Shown here one piece after another: positions 55,599-64,000 of a DNA stretch of 64,000 nucleotides. This DNA is from Pseudomonas sp. FP2196 (lineage in GTDB: Bacteria > Pseudomonadota > Gammaproteobacteria > Pseudomonadales > Pseudomonadaceae): NCBI RefSeq assembly GCF_030687715.1, contig NZ_CP117445.1, positions 2,717,501 through 2,781,500 on the forward strand, given 5' to 3'. The first letter of the stretch is position 1. Each line of letters begins with the position of its first letter. The position numbers and the translations under genes were made by a program. The notes under the pieces were generated by a model, which searched no databases, was not told where the DNA came from, and saw only the letters and a list, made by a program, of their open reading frames with translations.

Positions 55599-57278
55599 TC
55601 AATCCTTGAGAATGTCGCGATCCTTGGTTTCCGGCAGGAAGAACGTGCCGAGTATCGCCGTCATCACCGCAATCACGATCGGGTACCACAAGCCGTAGTA
55701 AATATCCCCGGTGGCCGCGACCATCGCGAACGCCACGGTCGGCAGGAAGCCACCAAACCAGCCGTTACCGATGTGATAGGGCAGTGACATGGAGGTGTAG
55801 CGGATGCGGGTCGGGAACAGTTCGACCAGCCACGCCGCGATTGGCCCATAAACCATGGTCACGTAGATCACCAGAATGGTCAGCAGGAGCAGCATCATCG
55901 GGTAGTTGGTTTTTGCCGGATCGGCTTTTTCTGGATAACCGGCGTCCTTCAGCGCAGTGCCGAGGCTGGCGGTAAAGGCATCGTTACGGGTCTTGAAGTC
56001 GGCGGCTGGCAGGGCGCTGCCCTCGAAACTCTCGATGACTTTGTCGCCGATGCGTACCTGCGCCACGGTGCCGGGTTCCGCCTCGACGTTTTCATAAGGG
56101 ATCGCCCGTTTCGCCAGCAATGTTTTTGCGAGGTCGCAGGAACTGGTGAATTTGGCCTTGCCCACCGGGTCGAACTGGAACGAACACTGATCGGAATTGG
56201 CGATCACCTTGACCGGGTTTTTCTCCTGCGCAATGAACACGTCGGGGTTACCGTACTGGGTCAGCGCATGAAAGATCGGAAAGTAAGTCAGCGCGGCCAG
56301 AATGCAGCCGACCATGATGATCGGTTTGCGCCCGATGCGGTCGGACAGGCTGCCGAAGATCACGAAGAACGGTGTGCCGATCAGCAGCGAACCGGCGATC
56401 AGCAGGTTGGCGGTTTGCGGGTCGATCTTCAGCGTTTGCAGCAAGAAGAACAGCGCGTAGAACTGCCCGGTGTACCAGACCACGGCTTGGCCGGCCGTGC
56501 CGCCGAGCAACGACATGATCACCACTTTGAGGTTGTCCCAACGGGCGAACGACTCGGTCAGCGGCGCCTTGGACGCCTTGCCTTCTGCCTTCATTTTCTG
56601 GAACACCGGCGACTCGCTCAGTTGCAGACGGATGTACACCGAGACGATCAACAGCAGAATCGACAGCAGAAACGGAATCCGCCAGCCCCAGGCTTCGAAC
56701 GCTTCGGTACCCAGCGCGGTGCGGCAGGCCAGAATCACCAGCAACGAGAGGAACAGGCCGAGGGTCGCGGTGGTTTGAATCCAGGAGGTGAAAAAACCGC
56801 GCCTGCCGGGTGGTGCATGTTCAGCGACGTAGGTGGCCGCGCCGCCGTACTCACCGCCCAGCGCCAGGCCTTGCAGCAATCGCAGGGTGATCAGGATCAC
56901 CGGCGCGGCGACACCGATGGTCGCGTATCCGGGTAGCAAGCCGACGATGGCGGTAGAGACACCCATGATGACGATGGTGATGAGGAACGTGTGTTTGCGC
57001 CCGATCATGTCGCCGAGCCGGCCGAACACGATCGCGCCAAACGGCCGCACGGCGAATCCGGCAGCAAAGGCGAGCAGGGCAAAGATGAACGCGGTGGTCT
57101 CGTTGACACCGGCGAAAAAGTGCTTGGCGATGATCGCCGCGAGTGAGCCGTAGAGGTAAAAGTCGTACCACTCGAACACCGTGCCAAGGGACGAGGCAAA
57201 GATGACCTTGCGCTCCTCCTTGGTGATGCCGCCGCTACGAGGTGGACTGCCGGTGGATGTCGTGTCGATTGTGGCCAT
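55599..57278 (-). CDS. MFS metabolite:H+ symporter (MHS family) with a large internal insert
   Basis: 559 residues. MHS features: SSLGTVFEWYDFYLYGSLA in TM1, the loop RPFGAIVFGRLGDMIGRK, and RLLQGLALGGEYGGA in TM4. Twelve hydrophobic segments fit the family. Between the tenth and later helices there is an extra polar segment of roughly 110 residues (about 345-455) with two Cys (NSDQCSFQF; TSSCDLAKTLL), so the protein exceeds the usual ~430-residue MHS size. The substrate is probably an organic acid or compatible solute. GGAG precedes the ATG. Confidence 0.92.
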   Translation of the reverse strand: MATIDTTSTGSPPRSGGITKEERKVIFASSLGTVFEWYDFYLYGSLAAIIAKHFFAGVNETTAFIFALLAFAAGFAVRPFGAIVFGRLGDMIGRKHTFLITIVIMGVSTAIVGLLPGYATIGVAAPVILITLRLLQGLALGGEYGGAATYVAEHAPPGRRGFFTSWIQTTATLGLFLSLLVILACRTALGTEAFEAWGWRIPFLLSILLLIVSVYIRLQLSESPVFQKMKAEGKASKAPLTESFARWDNLKVVIMSLLGGTAGQAVVWYTGQFYALFFLLQTLKIDPQTANLLIAGSLLIGTPFFVIFGSLSDRIGRKPIIMVGCILAALTYFPIFHALTQYGNPDVFIAQEKNPVKVIANSDQCSFQFDPVGKAKFTSSCDLAKTLLAKRAIPYENVEAEPGTVAQVRIGDKVIESFEGSALPAADFKTRNDAFTASLGTALKDAGYPEKADPAKTNYPMMLLLLTILVIYVTMVYGPIAAWLVELFPTRIRYTSMSLPYHIGNGWFGGFLPTVAFAMVAATGDIYYGLWYPIVIAVMTAILGTFFLPETKDRDILKD

Positions 57279-57466
57279 GGGTGTACTCCGTCGTGCTTAT
57301 TGTCGTAGGCCGGAGTCCCCCGTTACCGCTTATTGCACTCTGGCCTTGTGGCGTATGCCGCATTGCTTTCGCGTGAAACCTGCACAGTCTGACCACCGCG
57401 CATTGCTGCGCGGTTTCCTGAAGCATAATCAGCTTTTACTAGATATCCACTCGCCATCATCTGCTT

Positions 57467-58234
57467 TTACGCCTTGACCCAGCGCTGGCGGCTCCACGCA
57501 CTCAACCAGTCCACCGCAAACACCAGCGCCAGCATCGCCAGAATCACCGTGCTGGCCTGCGCTTCCTGAAACAGGCTCAGACTCACATACAACATCTGCC
57601 CCAAACCGCCCGCGCCGACGAAACCCAGCACGCTGGCCATACGGATGTTGTTTTCCCAACGGTAAAGCATGTAGGCGAGCAGTTGCGGGGCGAGGTTGGG
57701 CAGGGTGCCGTAGCAGAAGGCGAGGATCGGATTGCCGCCCTGCAAACGAATTGCTTCGGCGGGTTGTGGCGGTGTGTTTTCCAGTGCTTCGGCGAACAAA
57801 CGGCCCAGCACGCCGGTGGTGTGCAGGGCGAGAGCGAGGGTGCCGGCGTTCGGGCCGAGGCCGGCGCCGAGCACCATCAGCGCGGCCCAGACCAGTTCCG
57901 GAATCGCCCGCAGGCCATTGAGCAGCAGGCGCGAGGCGCTTTGCAGCGGCCAGCCGAAACGCCCGGCGGCGGGCAGGGCGATAACGATGCCAAACACCGC
58001 CGCCAGCAGGGTGCCGAGGGCTGACATGGCCAGGGTTTCCATCGAGCCGTGGAAGATGGCTTTCAGGTAGTCGGCGCCCAGATCGGGACTGAGAAAGCGC
58101 TGCACATACGCGCCCATCTGCTTGAGGCTGGTGGCACTGCCAAGTTCGCCAAGATCAAGACTCAGATAAGCAAACGAAGCGAAAACCGCCACGCCGATAC
58201 CGGCAATCAGCAACAGATTGATCAGGCGATTCAT
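57467..58234 (-). CDS. phnE: PhnE-type ABC transporter permease (second copy)
   Basis: 255 residues, about six membrane helices. The EAA-like cytoplasmic loop EALENTPPQPAEAIRLQGGNPILAF (near 165) contacts the ATPase. The start overlaps the previous permease gene by 4 nt. It is the last gene of a phnD-phnC-phnE-phnE type operon, forming the translocation channel with the other permease. Confidence 0.9.
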   Translation of the reverse strand: MNRLINLLLIAGIGVAVFASFAYLSLDLGELGSATSLKQMGAYVQRFLSPDLGADYLKAIFHGSMETLAMSALGTLLAAVFGIVIALPAAGRFGWPLQSASRLLLNGLRAIPELVWAALMVLGAGLGPNAGTLALALHTTGVLGRLFAEALENTPPQPAEAIRLQGGNPILAFCYGTLPNLAPQLLAYMLYRWENNIRMASVLGFVGAGGLGQMLYVSLSLFQEAQASTVILAMLALVFAVDWLSAWSRQRWVKA

Positions 58235-59055
58235 GCCAGCCTCCAGCGCAGCAAACGGCTGAGTTGATCGGCCACCAGCACCAACAGCAGGAAGGTCAGC
58301 AGAATGCTTGCGACTTCACCGCCCGCGAACATGCGGATCGACAGGTCGATTTGCTGGCCCAACCCACCGGCACCGACAAAGCCCATGACCACTGACGCAC
58401 GGATCGCACATTCCCAGCGATAGACCGTGTACGACAGCAACTCCGCCCCCACATTGGGCAAAATCCCGTAAGCAAAAGCTGCCAGACGACCGCTGCCCGA
58501 TTGCAGCAGGGCATGCGCCGGGCGTTGGTCGGTGGATTCGAAAATCTCTGCGTAGACCTTGCCGAGCATGCCGCTGTAGGTGATGGCAATCGCCAGCACA
58601 CCGGCCGCAGGGCCAAGGCCGACCGCTCGCACGAACAACAGCGCCCAGACAATTTCCGGCACGCTGCGCAGGAAGATCAGTAACCCGCGAACGGGCCAGC
58701 GCAACAAACGACCGAAACGACTAGGCACGCCACCCCGTGAAGCGGCAGACAGCGACAAGGCACGGCTGGCAAGCAAACCGGCGGGCACGGCCAGCAGCAG
58801 CGCCAACGCCATGCCTGCCGTGGCAATCGCCAGGGTTTGCAACGTGGCTTTGAACAACAACTGCAAAAACGCTTCATCGTGGGCGGGCGGCCAGAACTGC
58901 GCGACAAACCGGCCCATTTCATTCTGGCTGTCGGGCAGCAGCACACCGAGGTTCAGTTCACTGAGCTGGACTCCCGGCCACAACAAGGCAATCGCCACGA
59001 TTGTCAGCAACAGTCGCGGCCATGCAGCGGGGTCGCGTGAATCGGCGCTCAGCAT
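58231..59055 (-). CDS. phnE: PhnE-type ABC transporter permease (first copy)
   Basis: 274 residues with about six membrane helices and the EAA-like loop [26 protein letters not shown] (near 175). Overlaps the ATPase gene by 7 nt upstream and the second permease by 4 nt downstream. Two permeases imply a heterodimeric channel, common among phosphonate/phosphite-type importers. Confidence 0.9.
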   Translation of the reverse strand: MLSADSRDPAAWPRLLLTIVAIALLWPGVQLSELNLGVLLPDSQNEMGRFVAQFWPPAHDEAFLQLLFKATLQTLAIATAGMALALLLAVPAGLLASRALSLSAASRGGVPSRFGRLLRWPVRGLLIFLRSVPEIVWALLFVRAVGLGPAAGVLAIAITYSGMLGKVYAEIFESTDQRPAHALLQSGSGRLAAFAYGILPNVGAELLSYTVYRWECAIRASVVMGFVGAGGLGQQIDLSIRMFAGGEVASILLTFLLLVLVADQLSRLLRWRLA

Positions 59056-59846
59056 CGTGGAATCTGCACAGTCAAAGGCGTCACGGCTGGGCTTGGCGAT
59101 TGCAGTTGTTCGTTGGCGTACAACCCGTCGAGCATTTCCTGGCTGACTTGATCGGAAGGGCTGTCGAACAGAATCTGCCCGTCACGTAAACCGATGATGC
59201 GCGCAAAGTGCGACAGCGCCAGATCCACTGCATGCAGGCTCGCCACTAGCGTCACGTTGTGTTCGCGGGCGTGGCGCGAAAGGGTCGACAAGGTGTGCGC
59301 GGCCATGACCGGGTCCATCGCCGACACCGGTTCGTCGGCCAACAGAATTTCCGGCGCCTGATAGAGCACTCGGGCGATGCCGACGCGCTGCAACTGACCA
59401 CCGGACAATTGCTGGCAATGAGCGAACAACTTGTCACCCAGATCCAGACGCGCCAGCGCTGCACGAGCGCCGGGTACATCGAGCGGATGCACCAGGTTCA
59501 GCAGGCTTTTGCCCAGGCTCCACTGGCCGAGTTTGCCGGCCAGTACTGCCGTTACCACCCGCTGGCGCAGCGGCAGAGGCGGCGCCTGATGCACCAGACC
59601 GATCCGCGCACGCAGGCGTTGCCGTTGCCGTGCAGACAAATGCCAGGCGCGCTCACCGAGCACTTCGATCTCACCGCTGCTGGGCCGAAGTGCGGTAGCC
59701 AGCAGGTTGAGCAAAGTAGATTTGCCGGCCCCGGAAGGGCCAATGATGGCGACCTGTTCGCCGACGCCAATCTGCAAGTCGACGCCGCGCAGGGCGTCGA
59801 CTCCATTGGCGTGGCGCAGGCTGCCTTGGGTGAGGCGTAAGGTCAT
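59049..59846 (-). CDS. phnC: PhnC-type ABC transporter ATP-binding protein
   Basis: 265 residues. Walker [10 protein letters not shown] (near 36), Q-loop, signature LSGGQLQR (near 145), Walker B EILLADEP (near 163) and the H-loop [11 protein letters not shown] (near 200). It powers import through the two PhnE permeases. The ATG overlaps the stop of phnD (ATGA). Confidence 0.93.
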   Translation of the reverse strand: MTLRLTQGSLRHANGVDALRGVDLQIGVGEQVAIIGPSGAGKSTLLNLLATALRPSSGEIEVLGERAWHLSARQRQRLRARIGLVHQAPPLPLRQRVVTAVLAGKLGQWSLGKSLLNLVHPLDVPGARAALARLDLGDKLFAHCQQLSGGQLQRVGIARVLYQAPEILLADEPVSAMDPVMAAHTLSTLSRHAREHNVTLVASLHAVDLALSHFARIIGLRDGQILFDSPSDQVSQEMLDGLYANEQLQSPSPAVTPLTVQIPRC

Positions 59847-60706
59847 TTCAGCAGTTCGGCAGCGCGGGCGGCTTCCTCTATGCCCTTGTAGTTTTCAGGC
59901 TTGGTGTCGATGAAGCGGCTGGCCGCTTGCAGATCGAGAATCTTCTTCTGCTCAGGGTTGGCCGGGTCGAGATCAAGGAAAGCTTTTTTGATCTTCGCTG
60001 CCAGCGCCGGATCGAGCGTGCCGCGCACTGTCCAGTTGTAATCGAAGTAGGTCGGAGTGGTGGCGAAGACTTTCACTTTAGTGGTGTCGACCTTGCCGGC
60101 ATCCACCAGTTTCTGCCAGACACTGGCGTTCAGTACGCCGGCATCGACCTTGCCGGCCTGCACCCAGGCAACGGTAGCGTCATGGGCGCCGGAGTAGGCG
60201 ACGCGGCTGAAATACGCCTCAGGCTTGATGTTGTCATTTTTCAGCATGAAGTAACGCGGCATCAAACTGCCGGAGGTGGACGACACGGAGCCAAAGGCGA
60301 ACGTCTTGCCTTTGAGGTCGGCCAGGCTCTTGACGTTCGGATCGGCGGTGATGAATTTGCTGGTGAACTGCGCATCCTGCTCACGCTGCACCAGTGGAAT
60401 CACCGGGGTGGTGGCGTCGGTCTTCAAGCGCGCCTGAACAAAGGTGAATCCACCCAGCCAGGCCATGTCGAGACGGTCGGTGGCCAGCGCTTCAACCACC
60501 GCCGGGTAGTCGGCTACCGGAACGAACTGCACCTTCATGCCCAATTGCTGTTCCAGATACGCACCCAGAGGCTCGAACTTGCGCAGCAACTCGGTCGGGG
60601 CTTCATCGGGGATCGCACTGACCCGCAATACATCAGCGGCTTGCGTCACCAGTGCGGAAAAGGACAGGGCCAGACCGGCTGTCAGTGCCAAGGTTCGTTT
60701 GAGCAT
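59843..60706 (-). CDS. phnD: PhnD-type substrate-binding protein (phosphonate-type or selenate-type oxyanion)
   Basis: 287 residues with signal peptide [24 protein letters not shown]. The PhnD-family layout is clear: [29 protein letters not shown], then [16 protein letters not shown] (near 85) and [18 protein letters not shown] (near 145), the ligand-cradling loop. First gene of the transporter operon. Closely similar Pseudomonas proteins are, from memory, annotated as putative selenate-binding; phosphonate, phosphite or another oxyanion are alternatives. No C-P lyase or phosphite oxidase gene is nearby to support phosphorus use. Confidence 0.9.
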   Translation of the reverse strand: MLKRTLALTAGLALSFSALVTQAADVLRVSAIPDEAPTELLRKFEPLGAYLEQQLGMKVQFVPVADYPAVVEALATDRLDMAWLGGFTFVQARLKTDATTPVIPLVQREQDAQFTSKFITADPNVKSLADLKGKTFAFGSVSSTSGSLMPRYFMLKNDNIKPEAYFSRVAYSGAHDATVAWVQAGKVDAGVLNASVWQKLVDAGKVDTTKVKVFATTPTYFDYNWTVRGTLDPALAAKIKKAFLDLDPANPEQKKILDLQAASRFIDTKPENYKGIEEAARAAELLK

Positions 60707-60840
60707 GGGAATCTCCGTTTCGTGAGCGTCAAAATCATTGCGCCTGCATCCGGGCGCAAAATCAGGTTAGACGAAACGGCGAGGTTATACGCATTCGCAG
60801 GTTCAAAGGCCAGCACACGATATTTGCGTAAAGTTTTTTC

Positions 60841-60919
60841 TGTAGGCGCTGACGCAGGCTGCGATCTTTTGATCTTGTGTTTAAAAGTCAAGAGATCGCA
60901 GCCTTCGGCAGCTCCTGCA
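60841..60919. repeat. REP-type palindrome
   Basis: TGTAGGCGCTGACGCAGGCTGCGATC is followed by the inverted GATCGCAGCCTTCGGCAGCTCCTGCA, the same type as at 54795-54866. It lies between the RidA gene and phnD on the same strand and may separate the two units. Confidence 0.88.
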
Positions 60920-60926
60920 TGGGCGA

Positions 60927-61328
60927 TCAATGGTTGTCGGGCAGCCTGGCGATCACCTTGATCTCGAAGTCGAAGCCATACAGCCAGGTCACACCGACTG
61001 CGGTCACGGTCGGATGCGGGGCATCGCCCCAGAACTCTGTCAGCACGACATTCCAGATCGTCTCGAACTTAGACTGCGGGTCGACGATGAACACGGTGAC
61101 GTCGACCACATCGGCGAAGGTGCAGCCGGCCTCATCGAGGATGGCGTTCAAATTGACGAAGGCCTGGCGCACCTGATTTTGCAGATCCGGCTCTGGCGAG
61201 CCGTCCTCGGTGCTGCCGACTTGCCCCGAGACAAACAGAAAGCCGTTGGAGCGAATGGCTGGCGAGTAGCGATTGCGCTCGTAAAGGGTCCGGCGTGCAG
61301 GTGGGAAAACAACATCGCGCTGCGTCAT
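60927..61328 (-). CDS. RidA/YjgF/Rid-family protein
   Basis: 133 residues. The Rid fold is visible through YSPAIRSNGFLFVSGQVG (near 22), QVRQAFVNLNAILDEAGCTFADVVDVTVFI (near 52) and PHPTVTAVGVTWLYG near the end. The catalytic Arg of true RidA (consensus R..V near residue 105) is replaced here, so imine deaminase activity is uncertain. Divergent from a LysR regulator, its probable controller. Confidence 0.88.
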   Translation of the reverse strand: MTQRDVVFPPARRTLYERNRYSPAIRSNGFLFVSGQVGSTEDGSPEPDLQNQVRQAFVNLNAILDEAGCTFADVVDVTVFIVDPQSKFETIWNVVLTEFWGDAPHPTVTAVGVTWLYGFDFEIKVIARLPDNH

Positions 61329-61409
61329 GGGGTGTCTCCATCAGTGAGTTGATGAAGCAACATTAGGGGTTTGCAGTGGGGCGATAAACGCGCAATCTTG
61401 GCGCTCACT

Positions 61410-61426
61410 GTTTGCAATATACAAAC
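61410..61426. promoter_or_regulatory. Putative LysR operator between the rid and lysR genes
   Basis: GTTTG-CAATATA-CAAAC is an inverted repeat of the T-N11-A type, in the 114-nt divergent spacer and 17 nt before the lysR start. The position suits autorepression plus control of the divergent Rid gene. Confidence 0.5.
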
Positions 61427-61442
61427 AATCAGAGGGCGAAAA

Positions 61443-62336
61443 GTGGACCGATTTGATGCAATGCAGGCCTTCGCCCGGGTCGTCGAGGCGGGGAGTTTCA
61501 CCAAAGCCGCCGAAACCCTGCACATGAGCAAGACCACGGTGACCCAGTTGGTCCAACAGCTAGAGGCGAGGTTGCGGGTCAGATTGCTCAACCGTACGAC
61601 GCGCAAGGTCAACGTCACGGCGGACGGCACGCTGTATTACGAGCGAGTGATCAAGCTGCTGGCCGACCTGGAGGATGCCGAAACCAGCCTGTCCGGCGCC
61701 GCCGCTTTGCCCAGTGGCCGGTTGCGCGTGGATGTGCCCAGTCCACTGGCGCGCCATATTCTTGTGCCGGCATTGCCCGGGTTTCACGCGCGTTACCCGG
61801 ACATCCAGATCGACATGGGCGTCAGTGATCGTATCGTCGACATCATCGATGAGAACGTCGATTGCGTGGTGCGCGGAGGTGAACTGCTGGATCAGTCATT
61901 GATGGCTCGCAAAGTCGCGGATCTTCCACTGGGTGTGTTTGCCGCGCCCGCCTATCTGGCCCGCGCCGGCACACTGGTGCATCCGCAAGAGCTGGAAGAT
62001 TCGCATCATCGGGTCGTCGGTTTTTTGTGGGCGCGCACGGGAAAACCTGTGCCTTATGCGTTGCATAACGACAGCGAAAGTCTGCAAATAAAGGGCCGCC
62101 ATGTGCTGGCGGTCGATGACGGTAATGCCTACCTCGCGGCAGGCCTCGCCGGTATGGGTGTGCTGTGGTTGCCCAAATACATGTCCGATGCGCACGTGGC
62201 TCAGGGCGAGTTAGTGCCCTTGTTCGAAGACTGGCAACTGGAACCGATGCCGCTCTACGTGGCCTATCCGCCGAACCGGCATGTCAGTCGCAAGTTGCGA
62301 GTTTTTATTGACTGGATTGTTGAGTTGATGGCGTAG
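61443..62336 (+). CDS. LysR-type transcriptional regulator
   Basis: 297 residues from a GTG start (MDRFDAMQAFARVVEAGS), the standard opening of this LysR subgroup; an upstream in-frame ATG adds 24 untypical residues and would cover the operator. The helix-turn-helix is SFTKAAETLHMSKTTVTQLVQQLEARL (19-45). The effector domain follows and ends VSRKLRVFIDWIVELMA. Its likely target is the divergent Rid-family gene. Confidence 0.93.
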   Translation: MDRFDAMQAFARVVEAGSFTKAAETLHMSKTTVTQLVQQLEARLRVRLLNRTTRKVNVTADGTLYYERVIKLLADLEDAETSLSGAAALPSGRLRVDVPSPLARHILVPALPGFHARYPDIQIDMGVSDRIVDIIDENVDCVVRGGELLDQSLMARKVADLPLGVFAAPAYLARAGTLVHPQELEDSHHRVVGFLWARTGKPVPYALHNDSESLQIKGRHVLAVDDGNAYLAAGLAGMGVLWLPKYMSDAHVAQGELVPLFEDWQLEPMPLYVAYPPNRHVSRKLRVFIDWIVELMA

Positions 62337-62423
62337 CGCAACGGGTGCAAGCAGCCACCGGCCGCAGGCGAGATTGACTCTGGCGCGGATCAGGCCAACT
62401 ATCGGCGGATAACAACATCACCG

Positions 62424-63446
62424 ATGGACCCGACCTTGATCGAACGACGCCAATTCAGCGGAGGCATGAAGGGGAAAAACCTCCGCTATCTGAATGAGCA
62501 ATCTGCTGAAACTCGCATCACGCGCACCGGTTTTCTGCTGCTCGAACATTTTTCGCTGCCGGCCTTCACCCAGGCGCTGGACACGATCATCACCAGCAAC
62601 CTTTTGCGTCCGGGGCTTTTTGCTGCTCGTACGTTTGCATTAAGTGATGAAGAAGTCGTCAGTGATCTGGGCCTGATCATTCGCCCGGATGCGCGGATTG
62701 ATCTGCCGGCGCTTCAGGAGCTGGATCTGCTGGTGGTGTGCGGTGGTTATCGCACCGAACTAAAGGCGACGGATGCGTTGATCCATCTGTTGCGTGCGGC
62801 GGCGGAGCGGGGCGTCAGTCTGGCTGGCTTGTGGAATGGTGCGTGGTTTCTCGGGCGCGCCGGATTGCTCGACGGTTACCGCTGCGCGATCCACCCGGAG
62901 CATCGTCCGGCGCTCACTGAAATTGCCAAGTCCACCCAAGTCAGCAGTGAACCTTACGTGATAGATCGCGACCGGCTCACGGCGTCCAGCCCCTCCGGGG
63001 CTTTCCATATGGCGCTGGACTGGATCAAAAGTTTGCACGGCAAGGCGCTGGTTGAAGGTATTGAGGACATTCTGGCGTTCGAAGAGTCGCGGTATCGGCG
63101 CATCAAACCCGATGAAAACATCTGCGTCAGTGCACCGTTGCGTGAAGTGGTGAAGCTGATGGATGCCAACCTGGAAGAACCGTTGGAGCTGGAGCAATTG
63201 GCGGTTTATGCCGGCCGCTCCCGGCGCCAGTTGGAGCGCTTGTTCAAAGAGCAACTCGGCACCACGCCGCAGCGCTATTACCTGGAACTGCGCATCACCG
63301 AAGCGCGGCGCTTGCTGCAACACACCGAGTTGTCGCAAGTGGAAGTGCTGGTGGCGTGTGGTTTCGTCTCGCCGAGCCATTTCAGTAAGTGCTACAGCTC
63401 ATACTTCGGCTATCGCCCCTCAAAAGAAAAACGCCTCGTCAAATAA
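62424..63446 (+). CDS. GATase1-AraC family transcriptional regulator
   Basis: 340 residues. The N-terminal DJ-1/PfpI-like domain (about 30-200) has LDLLVVCGGYRTE and the nucleophile-elbow position SLAGLWNGAWFLGRAGLLDG, with Trp-Asn in place of the usual Cys. The C-terminal AraC DNA-binding domain (about 235-330) has LELEQLAVYAGRSRRQLERLFKEQLG and VEVLVACGFVSPSHFSKCYSSYFG. Similar regulators (ArgR, CdhR, GbdR group) control amine and amino-acid catabolism in Pseudomonas. The start at 62424 has a poor ribosome site; an ATG at 62466 with GGAGG very close is an alternative. It may control the amidohydrolase gene downstream. Confidence 0.9.
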   Translation: MDPTLIERRQFSGGMKGKNLRYLNEQSAETRITRTGFLLLEHFSLPAFTQALDTIITSNLLRPGLFAARTFALSDEEVVSDLGLIIRPDARIDLPALQELDLLVVCGGYRTELKATDALIHLLRAAAERGVSLAGLWNGAWFLGRAGLLDGYRCAIHPEHRPALTEIAKSTQVSSEPYVIDRDRLTASSPSGAFHMALDWIKSLHGKALVEGIEDILAFEESRYRRIKPDENICVSAPLREVVKLMDANLEEPLELEQLAVYAGRSRRQLERLFKEQLGTTPQRYYLELRITEARRLLQHTELSQVEVLVACGFVSPSHFSKCYSSYFGYRPSKEKRLVK

Positions 63447-63630
63447 CCCAAACCGTTACCAGCCCGAGTTCACTTCGGTATTACCAGGCCGATGTTGTTT
63501 ACGGTTGACTGATCTGAGACGGCGCGGGTGGCTTGCCTGACATCCGGTAAGGAAATAGTCCAAACTTGACGCCGCCCAAGGCAAGATAATCCCGGGCCCA
63601 GATCCCTCCCCATAATGGTTGGAAGAATTC

Positions 63631-64000
63631 ATGCTGACCGCTTTTTTGCAGTACCCGGTTTCATTTGGCGACCCAGCAGCAAACTTCAATAAAATTCGCG
63701 ATGCTGTTGACTCGGCACAATTTGATCTCTTGGTAATGCCCGAGCTTTGCACCATTGGTTATTTTCACGAATCGCCTGAGGCATTGTTTCTTCATGCTGA
63801 ATCGGCGCTCGATGGGCCAACGGCGCAGTTTTTACTGCAGCTGTCGGCAGACAAGAATGCAACGCTGATTGCGGGTATCGCCGAGCGTGACGGCGATCAA
63901 ATCTTCAATACGGCGATTGTCGTATCGCGCGGACGCTGGCTGGGAAAACAGCGCAAGTGCCACCTGTCTCGTATAGAAAAGCTCATCTTCACCCCAGGCG
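63631..64000 (+). CDS. Carbon-nitrogen hydrolase (nitrilase family), 5' part, continues past the window
   Basis: The first ~123 codons, starting MLTAFLQYPVSFGDPAANF with GGAAG upstream. The catalytic Glu is in LLVMPELCTIGY (near 39) and the catalytic Lys region is KQRKCHLSRIEKLIFTPG near the window edge; the Cys lies beyond. The enzyme should hydrolyse an amide or nitrile. The AraC-type regulator directly upstream suggests an inducible amide or amine catabolic unit. Confidence 0.88.
   Translation, partial: MLTAFLQYPVSFGDPAANFNKIRDAVDSAQFDLLVMPELCTIGYFHESPEALFLHAESALDGPTAQFLLQLSADKNATLIAGIAERDGDQIFNTAIVVSRGRWLGKQRKCHLSRIEKLIFTPG

Overview
The window comes from a Pseudomonas of the fluorescens lineage. 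The evidence is the rRNA sequence, the high GC, REP palindromes built around 'GTGGGAGCGAGC' and 'GTAGGAGC..GCTGCGATC', and a series of typical Pseudomonas accessory and housekeeping-like genes. It opens inside a ribosomal operon: the last ~60% of 23S rRNA, then 5S rRNA and a strong terminator (1-2089).

Region 1 (2651-26787, + strand) is a hybrid NRPS-PKS gene cluster. Three giant genes are joined by ATGA overlaps, followed by an Ala-rich unknown protein, an MbtH-like protein and a TauD-type Fe(II)/2-oxoglutarate dioxygenase. I read the assembly line as follows. NRPS1 is A(Arg-like)-T-C-A(Pro-like, altered pocket)-T-Cy-A(Cys)-T-Ox, so it should make a thiazole. NRPS2 is docking-C-A-T-TE. NRPS3 is A(Ile/Val-like)-T-C-A(Pro)-T-KS-(no AT)-KR-ACP-TE. 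There are two modules without a condensation domain and two terminal thioesterases, which suggests two chains made separately and then joined. The NRPS3 architecture plus TauD recalls the actinobacterial detoxin/rimosamide depsipeptides, but a thiazole-containing partner arm is not something I know there. The leader carries two Rsm-type GGA motifs, so Gac/Rsm control is likely. No transporter, regulator, AT or PPTase is present in the cluster.

Region 2 (26853-30584, - strand) may be one operon: TspO, an HSL-type alpha/beta hydrolase, a GNAT acetyltransferase, a GSCFA protein and an SGNH-like protein. Region 3 (30767-38731) holds small conserved proteins, a TonB-dependent receptor, a CHASE4-PAS-GGDEF-EAL protein and an OsmC-YcaO fusion. 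Region 4 (38810-42880) is a single large STAND/NACHT-like NTPase with a C-terminal PD-(D/E)XK-like motif. It has atypical composition and is a candidate one-gene phage defence system.

Region 5 (42998-55447) contains a GNAT, a PaaI-like thioesterase, small envelope proteins, a GAF histidine kinase, a ferric-siderophore-type TonB receptor, a YghU-like glutathione transferase, a dienelactone-hydrolase-like lipase, a LysR regulator divergent from a DUF2798 membrane protein, a ThDP pyruvate-oxidase-like enzyme and a DUF72 gene remnant next to a REP element. Region 6 (55599-64000) contains an MHS-family transporter with a large insert, a PhnD-C-E-E oxyanion ABC transporter operon, a RidA protein divergent from a LysR regulator, a GATase1-AraC regulator and the start of a nitrilase-family amidohydrolase that runs off the window.

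All substrate predictions come from reading specificity residues by eye. Family assignments come from motifs, not from database searches.
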